DNA from: Corynebacterium sp.
GTDB lineage: Bacteria; Actinomycetota; Actinomycetes; Mycobacteriales; Mycobacteriaceae
Direction of reading: 5' to 3'
Assembly: GCF_030152825.1 (NCBI RefSeq)
Contig: NZ_JASLIP010000039.1
Coordinates: 1 to 23,505, forward strand
Length of the DNA: 23,505 bases
Shown here: positions 1 through 5,051 of the stretch, one piece after another
How positions within the stretch are numbered: position 1 is the first letter of the stretch
Layout of the letters: each line of letters begins with the position of its first letter
Made by a program: the position numbers and the translations under genes
The notes under the pieces: model-generated
Seen by the model: only the letters and a program-made list of their open reading frames with translations
What the model was told of the DNA's origin: nothing
Databases searched by the model: none

Positions 1-1
1 G

Positions 2-46
2 GGCGGGCCCGACGTAGCCCGCCTTGCCGGTGCTCCGGCACGGCAA
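2..46. terminator. Possible hairpin terminator(s) of the upstream gene
   Basis: Two adjacent GC-rich hairpins can be read. The first pairs GGCGGGC (2-8) with GCCCGCC (17-23) around an 8-nt loop. The second pairs TTGCCGGTGC (24-33) with GCACGGCAA (38-46), with one bulged base. There is no clear T-tract. By synteny the upstream gene is parB, so these may end the parA-parB transcript. The gene itself lies outside the window, so this is inference. Confidence 0.35.
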
Positions 47-80
47 TCAGCGTCGCAATCCGCCCTGCGGTGCACGAAAT

Positions 81-96
81 TGTTTCACGTGAAACA
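81..96. promoter_or_regulatory. parS: parS centromere site (ParB-binding palindrome)
   Basis: The 16-bp palindrome TGTTTCACGTGAAACA matches the bacterial chromosomal parS consensus exactly. The symmetry continues two bases on each side, so ATTGTTTCACGTGAAACAAT (79-98) is a perfect 20-bp palindrome. ParB binds such sites, spreads along the DNA with CTP hydrolysis and segregates the origin region with ParA. Actinobacterial parS sites cluster around oriC, often beside parAB, which agrees with the gene order to the right. It is the only copy seen in the window. Confidence 0.95.
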
Positions 97-288
97 ATCC
101 AAGTTTTTCGGGCCGATTTTCTAAATTCCCTCACGGGGCCAACGGCCGTCCTAAAATAGGCCCCAGAAGCAACACCCGGCCCACGCGGTCCGAGCCCACG
201 AGCTTTGCGGCGTTGCTTGGCCCGTACAGACACATCATCACGCGATAGTTGAGCCGACCGGCTTAAGCTCATTAGGGAGGGAGAGACC

Positions 289-1113
289 GTGGAGGTTGAA
301 ATCCGCGCTCTGAGCTTTGATAACGCGGAGCAAATCACGGAAGACGCCGCACTCAGCACGTTCTGGGCGCTGCCGTGGGACCCGCTGTATGGGCCGACCC
401 ATACCGAGGATCCGGCCTTCGACAAGCAGCTGTGGATCCAGCGCACGCTGATGAGCTGGGGCACCTGTGGCTTCACGGCCTTTGTGGGGACGGGCGTGCC
501 CGGCCGCAAGCTGCAGCCCGCTGCGACCGTATTCTTCGCCCCAGCGCGCTTCCTGCCGGGCGTGGAGGGCCTCCCCTCCTCCGTATCCTCCGACGCGCTC
601 CTGCTGAGCGATGTATACGTCGAGGACGCCTTCATGGGCCTCTACCTGGAGCACCGCCTGATCGAGACGGTTCTCGTGGAGGCCGGCCGCCGCGGGTTCA
701 GTGCTGTGGAGGTCTTCGCCCGCGACGAGGACGCCCTCGACGAGCTTCTGCGGAAGCAGGAGCAGGAATCCCGAGGCGTGGCCCAGGATGCGGGCCTGGA
801 GTACAGCGGGACCCCGTCCTTCCCCTCCCCGTCGAGTGCGGCGAGCTCCCGTTCCAGCCTGGACCCCAGCCTGCGGATCGAGAACGCCCCCAGCTACGTG
901 CCAGAGGCATACCGTGGCTGGCAGACACCGGAGGCCCTGCGCACGGGCAACCTGCTGAAGGACGCCCTCAGCGTGGCCCCGATGCTCTCTATGGACGTGG
1001 TTGAGGAGGCCGAGTTCGAGCGCGTGGACGATCACGAGCTCTACCCGCGCTACCGCCGCGAGGTCTCCGGCGCGTATAACCTCTTCCTGGACCACGAGGG
1101 CGAGGCCTTCTAA
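289..1113 (+). CDS. GNAT-like acetyltransferase-fold protein of unknown function (Rv3916c-type)
   Basis: This 274-aa protein starts at GTG 289, preceded by a good Shine-Dalgarno (AGGGAGG, 274-280). Residues about 103-144 (LLLSDVYVEDAFMGLYLEHR and the following helix) resemble the core strand and acetyl-CoA-binding helix of the GNAT fold, but the usual R/Q-x-x-G-x-G/A loop is degenerate, so activity is uncertain. Residues about 172-192 form a Ser/Pro-rich linker, and the C-terminal 80 residues match no motif I recognise. There is no signal peptide or membrane segment, so it is predicted cytoplasmic. Its position between parB (expected to the left) and a convergent cwlM matches Rv3916c in M. 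tuberculosis. It is not in an operon with the genes to its right. The substrate is unknown. Confidence 0.85.
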   Translation: MEVEIRALSFDNAEQITEDAALSTFWALPWDPLYGPTHTEDPAFDKQLWIQRTLMSWGTCGFTAFVGTGVPGRKLQPAATVFFAPARFLPGVEGLPSSVSSDALLLSDVYVEDAFMGLYLEHRLIETVLVEAGRRGFSAVEVFARDEDALDELLRKQEQESRGVAQDAGLEYSGTPSFPSPSSAASSRSSLDPSLRIENAPSYVPEAYRGWQTPEALRTGNLLKDALSVAPMLSMDVVEEAEFERVDDHELYPRYRREVSGAYNLFLDHEGEAF

Positions 1114-1200
1114 AGAAACTCTGGCGCGGCCTCAGGCGCTCCGTTCATCGCGCTAGTGGGGCGCCTTCGCAGCTCCCCTGACTCCCGCGTTGCGCTCAGA

Positions 1201-1240
1201 ACCGTCAGCACAACGCTAGATGCCGTCAGCACAACACTAA
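1201..1240. repeat. Tandem imperfect 20-bp direct repeat
   Basis: Two adjacent 20-bp units (1201-1220 and 1221-1240) agree at 16 of 20 positions and share the core CCGTCAGCACAAC-CTA. They lie between the GNAT-like gene and the shared terminator. No function is evident. They could be a duplication remnant or a weak protein-binding array. Confidence 0.5.
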
Positions 1241-1264
1241 AGGCCGGGCACCATGCCCGGCCTT
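1240..1264. terminator. Bidirectional intrinsic terminator between convergent genes
   Basis: A perfect 10-bp stem, AAGGCCGGGC (1240-1249) with GCCCGGCCTT (1255-1264), encloses the 5-nt loop ACCAT and is followed on the plus strand by CTTCTTCTTG. On the minus strand the stem ends in CCTTTAGTGTT. It lies between the GNAT-like gene and cwlM, which converge here, so it can end both transcripts. Confidence 0.85.
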
Positions 1265-1312
1265 CTTCTTGTTCCGTGTGCGCTCCCCCGCTGCCCTTGC
1301 TCCAGCGCTCAC

Positions 1313-2539
1313 CTACTGCTGCTCGATGCGCAGCAGCTCCGTGAAGCTGAACTGGCCGGTGCGGTGGCTGTCCTGGTCCATCAGGTACAGGCGCTTCACG
1401 GAGACGACGATGGCCTCCGCGATGATGTCGCGTACCTCTGGCGAGGTCAGCGCCGCCGCGTCCTCCGGGTTCGTCAGATAACCGGGGACGACCTGCACGG
1501 TCGGCATCTTCGTCAGCCGCAGGAGGTCCCACGTGCGGGCGTGGGTGCGGCAGTTCAGCAGATCGGTGCGAGCGGCGATCTCGCGCTGGATGTAGCCGGA
1601 GAGCTTCTCGCCCACCATGGACCTCGAGCCGTTCTCGGAGCCGAAGTAGAAGCTGGCTACGCCGTTTGCGCGCTCGTTCGGGTAGCTATCCGTGCGCAGG
1701 GAGATCACCAGATCCGCGCCGAAGGCATTAGCCAGATCCGCGCGCTCGGTATCGCTGGGGTTTGCGGTCCGGCTGCGGGAGAGAATCGTCTCCATGCCCG
1801 CGGAGATCATGCGCCCCTCCAGGCGGTTGGCGAGGTCCCAGAGGATCTCCTGCTCGGTGATCGTTCCGTAGGGTCCCTTCACGGCGGTGCCCTGGTCGTC
1901 GCCGCCGCAGCCCGGGTCGATGACTACGCGCTTGCCGGAGAGCTGCGGCCCCGCGGCGCGGATCATCTCCTTCTCGCGGATGGAGTTCGGGGAGCCGCCG
2001 GTGATGCGGCGGCCGAGGTAGGACAGCGCGCGGAGGGTTTCCGGGCCGACCATGCCATCGGAGTTCAGCCCGTACTCGAACTGGTACTGCGTGACTGCCT
2101 GGTGGGTGTCCGGGCCGAAGTGCCCGTCCACGCGCCCGGTGTAAAAGCCCAGGTCATAGAGCTGGGACTGGAGTTCGGAGACGTCGTCGCCGACGTACTG
2201 TGGGTCCTGCAGGCTCAGCACCCGGTTGCCGAGCTTGTAGGAGGCCTCGCGCAGGGCGCGCAGGGTGGTCTCGTTGATCACGCCGTCGGCGATGATGCCG
2301 CGCTGCTGCTGGAAGGCCCGCAGGGTGGTTGCCAGGACGGCGTCGAAGAACTCTTCTTCCTCGGACCATTGCTCGTTATTGGAGGCGGTGAGCTCGGCGC
2401 CGTAGCCGGAGAGCATGCCGAGCCGGGCGAGTGCGCTGCGCACCTCCGCGACCCGGGGGCTCTTATCGCCCACGGTGAGCAGCACATTCTGCTGGCCCAC
2501 GCGGGGGCTGCGGTTCTCGGCGTGTTGTTTATCCGTCAC
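1313..2539 (-). CDS. cwlM: CwlM-like amidase-fold regulator (probable pseudo-amidase)
   Basis: This 408-aa protein has two peptidoglycan-binding-1-like repeats (about 20-100 and 112-175) followed by an N-acetylmuramoyl-L-alanine amidase_3 fold (about 204-385). It lacks a signal peptide and is predicted cytoplasmic. The zinc-site residues of active family members are not kept: the motif DPGHGG reads DPGCGG (Cys211), the second His, in the segment usually read SLHAN, is Arg282 (SLRTD), and the catalytic Glu of the VE-x-GFL segment is Val351 (VVPGYLT). In mycobacteria CwlM is a PknB-phosphorylated cytoplasmic activator of MurA and a partner of MurJ, and this protein is probably the same kind of regulator. 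The C-terminal tail after the fold carries Thr394 and Thr400, candidate phospho-sites. The start is GTG 2539 with a weak ribosome site. It lies 56 bp after trxA and is probably cotranscribed with it. Confidence 0.93.
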   Translation of the reverse strand: MTDKQHAENRSPRVGQQNVLLTVGDKSPRVAEVRSALARLGMLSGYGAELTASNNEQWSEEEEFFDAVLATTLRAFQQQRGIIADGVINETTLRALREASYKLGNRVLSLQDPQYVGDDVSELQSQLYDLGFYTGRVDGHFGPDTHQAVTQYQFEYGLNSDGMVGPETLRALSYLGRRITGGSPNSIREKEMIRAAGPQLSGKRVVIDPGCGGDDQGTAVKGPYGTITEQEILWDLANRLEGRMISAGMETILSRSRTANPSDTERADLANAFGADLVISLRTDSYPNERANGVASFYFGSENGSRSMVGEKLSGYIQREIAARTDLLNCRTHARTWDLLRLTKMPTVQVVPGYLTNPEDAAALTSPEVRDIIAEAIVVSVKRLYLMDQDSHRTGQFSFTELLRIEQQ

Positions 2540-2595
2540 GGCTCGCTGCGTCCTACTTTCCGAACAGTTGCTGGTGGTCCAGGGTTTCTCGCGGT

Positions 2596-2919
2596 CTAGG
2601 CGAGGGATTCCAGCTTCTCGACGAGGGTGCCCTTCGGCTGCAGGCCGGTGAATTCCGCGACCTTTTTGCCGTCCTTAAAGACCATGAGGGCTGGGATGGA
2701 CATCACCTGGAACATCGCTGCGAGCGCGCGCTCTTCGTCGACGTTGACCTTCGCGACGACGGCGCGACCGTCCATCTCCTCGGCAAGTTCCTCGAGGGTG
2801 GGGTTCATGCGCAGGCAGGGCTGGCACCACTGGGCCCAGAAGTCCACGAGCACCGGCAGGTCGGACTCGACAACGGTGGACTTAAACGTCTGCTGCGTGA
2901 CCGTGATGATGTTCGACAT
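2596..2919 (-). CDS. trxA: Thioredoxin (WCQPC active site)
   Basis: This 107-aa protein has the usual length and fold of a small cytoplasmic thioredoxin: strand LPVLVDFWA, the redox motif W-C32-Q-P-C35, and the cis-proline loop SIPALMVF. It reduces protein disulfides and is recharged by thioredoxin reductase, encoded just upstream. The active site is unusual in having Gln where thioredoxins normally have Gly (WCGPC), which should shift redox potential or partner choice. The codon reads cleanly as CAG. The ATG at 2919 has AAGG about 6 nt upstream. The 126-bp gap after trxB contains a 9-bp direct repeat and a possible -10 box, so trxA may have its own promoter besides read-through from trxB. 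The name trxC is used for the M. tuberculosis orthologue. Confidence 0.97.
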   Translation of the reverse strand: MSNIITVTQQTFKSTVVESDLPVLVDFWAQWCQPCLRMNPTLEELAEEMDGRAVVAKVNVDEERALAAMFQVMSIPALMVFKDGKKVAEFTGLQPKGTLVEKLESLA

Positions 2920-2942
2920 GCGGGCCTTGCCTTTCCGGGGTT

Positions 2943-2967
2943 GGGTGGTCCTAGGGGTGGGTGGTCC
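2943..2967. repeat. Short direct repeat upstream of trxA
   Basis: GGGTGGTCC occurs at 2943-2951 and again at 2959-2967, a 16-bp period. TCCTAGG also occurs twice nearby (2949-2955 and 2983-2989). The repeats lie in the trxA leader, downstream of a possible minus-strand -10 box TATCCT (2992-2987). They might be an operator, but this is weak. Confidence 0.35.
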
Positions 2968-3045
2968 ACCGACTTTTCCTTGTCCTAGGATACCGTGAAT
3001 CCCGGAAAAGCTCGGGAGGCCAGCAGCGCGCTGTGGCGTGGAGTT

Positions 3046-4110
3046 TTACACCTCGTTGGCAGGCAGCGCGGCGAGGTAGTGCTCCGCATCCAGGGCCGCG
3101 CGGCAGCCGCTGCCAGCTGCGGTGATGGCCTGCTGGTACTGGGAGTCCACGAGGTCACCGGCGGCGAACACGCCGGGCAGGCTGGTGGCGGTGCTGGGCT
3201 CGTCGACCTTGACGTAGCCGTCCTCCTTCAGCTCCACCTGGCCCTCGAAGACGCTGACGCGCGGGTCGTGGCCGATGGCGACGAAGAGGGCGTCGAACTC
3301 CATCTCCTGGCTTTCGCCGGTGACGGTGTCCTCGACGGTCAGGGTGGTCACTGCGCTCTCGCCGTGGACGGCGGTGACCTTGGAGTTCATGAGGAACTCG
3401 ATCTTCGGGTTCTGGCGGGCGCGCTCCTGCATGATCTTGGAGGCGCGGAACTCGTCGCGGCGGTGGATGAGGGTCACGGTCTCGCCGAACTTGGTGAGGA
3501 AGTCCGCCTCTTCCATCGCGGAGTCGCCGCCGCCGACTACGGCGATCTTTCGGTCCTTGAAGAAGAAGCCGTCGCAGGTGGCGCAGGCGGACACGCCGCG
3601 GCCGATCATCTCCTGCTCGCCCGGGATGTTCAGGTAGCGCGGTGCCGCGCCGGTGGCGAGGATGACGGCGCGTGCCTGGTACTCCTCGCCGTCGGCCCAG
3701 ACCTTCTTAATCTCGCCGGTCAGGTCCATCTTCTCGACGTCCTCCATGCGCAGGTCAGCGCCGAAACGCTCCGCCTGGTTGCGCATCTCGTCCATCAGCT
3801 CTGGGCCCTGGATGCCCTTGGCGAAGCCCGGGAAGTTCTCCACCTCGGTGGTCTGCATCAGCAGGCCGCCGAAGTCCATTCCCTCGAAGACGATCGGCTC
3901 GAGCTCGGCGCGGGCGGCGTAGATCGCGGCGGTGTAGCCGGCTGGCCCGGAGCCCACGATGATCACGTTGTGGATCTTCTCCGCAGGGTCGTGGGTGCCG
4001 CCGGAGCTGGCGGAGGTATCGGGAGCATCGGCTGGGGTGGCCGCGTCCGCGGCGTCGCCCGCCTTGTTCACGCCGATTCCGACGTTGGCCTGCAGGAAGG
4101 GCTGAGACAT
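3046..4110 (-). CDS. trxB: Thioredoxin reductase (NADPH) with N-terminal extension
   Basis: This 354-aa low-molecular-weight thioredoxin reductase transfers electrons from NADPH through FAD to thioredoxin. It shows the FAD-binding GSGPAG (53-58), the redox-active pair C176-A-T-C179, and the NADPH-binding GGGDSA (193-198). The fold begins near residue 46, so the protein carries about 45 extra Ala/Asp/Thr-rich residues that look disordered. The family is usually about 310-320 aa. The start at 4110 is favoured because AGCGAGG lies 4-5 nt upstream and no other Met occurs before the fold. It lies 85 bp downstream of sigM, and an ECF-type promoter fills that gap. The order trxB-trxA-cwlM suggests one stress-responsive operon. 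Confidence 0.97.
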   Translation of the reverse strand: MSQPFLQANVGIGVNKAGDAADAATPADAPDTSASSGGTHDPAEKIHNVIIVGSGPAGYTAAIYAARAELEPIVFEGMDFGGLLMQTTEVENFPGFAKGIQGPELMDEMRNQAERFGADLRMEDVEKMDLTGEIKKVWADGEEYQARAVILATGAAPRYLNIPGEQEMIGRGVSACATCDGFFFKDRKIAVVGGGDSAMEEADFLTKFGETVTLIHRRDEFRASKIMQERARQNPKIEFLMNSKVTAVHGESAVTTLTVEDTVTGESQEMEFDALFVAIGHDPRVSVFEGQVELKEDGYVKVDEPSTATSLPGVFAAGDLVDSQYQQAITAAGSGCRAALDAEHYLAALPANEV

Positions 4111-4163
4111 GTGACCTCGCTCGTGTTCTTTGATGTGGGTTTCGCTTTCTTAACGCACTTTAT

Positions 4164-4192
4164 CTAACCCACCAGACACGGGATATATTCCC
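4164..4192 (-). promoter_or_regulatory. ECF-sigma-type promoter of trxB (SigM/SigH-like)
   Basis: Reading the minus strand, GGGAAT (4192-4187) is followed after exactly 17 nt by GGTTAG (4169-4164). This matches the GGAA(T)...GTT pattern of actinobacterial SigH/SigM promoters, which drive thioredoxin genes in corynebacteria and mycobacteria. It begins just before the 3' end of sigM's neighbour spacer, within 4 nt of the sigM stop codon, and lies about 54 nt upstream of the trxB ATG. The sigma factor involved is inferred from the motif and from proximity. Confidence 0.7.
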
Positions 4193-4195
4193 AGC

Positions 4196-4834
4196 TCAGG
4201 GGTGCTCGGCATAGTCGGCGAGCACGAGATTGTCCTGCAGCAGGCGGCGCCCCCGCGAGTAGCGGGACTTCACGGTGCCGGGCGCGACGTCGAGCATCGT
4301 GGAGATCTCGGAGATGGAGTAGCCGAGCATCCCGCGCAGCACGACGGTCTGCCGAAACAGGATCGGGATGCTGGCCAGCGCGTTGTGCAGGTCCACGCTG
4401 AGCTCCTGGTTCGGTGCGGCGGGAGTGCTGGGCAGGTCGCGTTCGCAGTCGCTGATGTCCTCGCGGTGGCGGTGCCCGCGGCGGTGCTGGGCGGTCACGA
4501 AGTTCAGCGCGGTGCGGTGTGCGATGGTCACCATCCAGGTCACGACGCTGGAGCGGTTGCGGAAGGTGCCCGCGCAGCGGTGGATTTTCAGGACGGCCTC
4601 CTGGTGGACGTCCGCGAGTTCGCTTTCTGGGACGCCCGCGGCGCGTTCTGCCCAGTGCATGCGGACCTCGTGGCGGGCGAGCAGTGTGTGGAGTGCGAGT
4701 GGGTCGCCGGCGATGTGCTCGGCGAGCAGCTCCCGGTCAGTGCGGTGTTCGCTCTGCGGTGCCGCGCCCCCCGCGCTGCCCCGCGCCCTCTCCGGCGTGC
4801 TGATGTGCTGTGCTTCTGTGACTGGTGCCGTCAT
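4196..4834 (-). CDS. sigM: ECF sigma factor SigM
   Basis: This 212-aa protein is a group-IV (extracytoplasmic-function) sigma factor. Region 2, which binds core polymerase and the -10 element, spans about 45-115 (including VTWMVTIAHRTALNF). Region 4 spans about 147-200, with the helix-turn-helix GYSISEISTMLDVAPGTVKS at 171-190 binding the -35 element. An N-terminal stretch of about 30 residues is disordered. The ATG at 4834 has an excellent ribosome site (GGGGAGG, 4 nt spacing). The position between murJ and trxB is the SigM locus of Mycobacteriales, where the factor answers thiol and cell-envelope stress. M. tuberculosis has the anti-sigma gene rsmA next to sigM. None is present here, so control must come from elsewhere. 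Cys87 and Cys130 are present, but a sensing role is not shown. Confidence 0.95.
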   Translation of the reverse strand: MTAPVTEAQHISTPERARGSAGGAAPQSEHRTDRELLAEHIAGDPLALHTLLARHEVRMHWAERAAGVPESELADVHQEAVLKIHRCAGTFRNRSSVVTWMVTIAHRTALNFVTAQHRRGHRHREDISDCERDLPSTPAAPNQELSVDLHNALASIPILFRQTVVLRGMLGYSISEISTMLDVAPGTVKSRYSRGRRLLQDNLVLADYAEHP

Positions 4835-4883
4835 GGCCCCTCCCCTTTCCCATGGTGAGCATGGATCGTGGCTTAGACACTAA

Positions 4884-4927
4884 TGAGCGCCCCGGCCATC
4901 GTGATGTCGATGGCGCCGGGGCGCTCA
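4884..4927. terminator. Long GC-rich inverted repeat upstream of sigM
   Basis: TGAGCGCCCCGGC (4884-4896) pairs perfectly with GCCGGGGCGCTCA (4915-4927). The interior can pair further (CATC 4897-4900 with GATG 4909-4912). On the minus strand the stem is followed by TTAGTGTC, a weak T-run. It could be a terminator between murJ and sigM or a structured sigM leader. Confidence 0.5.
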
Positions 4928-4931
4928 AAGC

Positions 4932-4940
4932 TGTGGATAA
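4932..4940 (-). promoter_or_regulatory. DnaA box (perfect TTATCCACA on the minus strand)
   Basis: The plus strand reads TGTGGATAA, the reverse complement of the consensus DnaA-binding 9-mer TTATCCACA. A second, 8-of-9 copy lies 32 bp away in the same orientation. The pair sits in the non-coding murJ-sigM spacer near the origin. Possible roles are titration of DnaA or DnaA control of sigM. Confidence 0.6.
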
Positions 4941-4963
4941 CTCGGCGGGTCAGGGGCCCGCGC

Positions 4964-4972
4964 TGTGGATAG
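4964..4972 (-). promoter_or_regulatory. DnaA-box-like 9-mer, one mismatch
   Basis: The plus strand reads TGTGGATAG, matching the DnaA box at 8 of 9 positions, in the same orientation as the perfect box at 4932-4940. One such 9-mer alone could be chance. The pairing with a perfect box in a short spacer raises its interest. Confidence 0.45.
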
Positions 4973-4987
4973 CCGGTGGCAGCCGGT

Positions 4988-5033
4988 GGCGCATGCTCCC
5001 CACGCCAGGCTCCTCGCGTGGGGAGCATGCGCC
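4988..5033 (-). terminator. Very strong hairpin just downstream of murJ
   Basis: A perfect 18-bp stem pairs 4988-5005 (GGCGCATGCTCCCCACGC) with 5016-5033 around a 10-nt loop. It begins 19 bp after the murJ stop codon on the minus strand. There is no T-tract after it, so it is either a terminator of the GC-rich hairpin type or an mRNA 3'-end stabiliser. Confidence 0.7.
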
Positions 5034-5051
5034 GGCCTCCCCACTCAGCGG

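Noticed and set aside
1253..2599. Open frame of 448 codons opposite cwlM
   Set aside because: Its start lies inside the terminator stem and its product has no known fold. CwlM on the other strand has clear domains.
4180..4192. GGGATATATTCCC as an operator palindrome
   Set aside because: Only the four outer bases on each side are symmetric. The sequence is better explained as the -35 region of the trxB ECF promoter.
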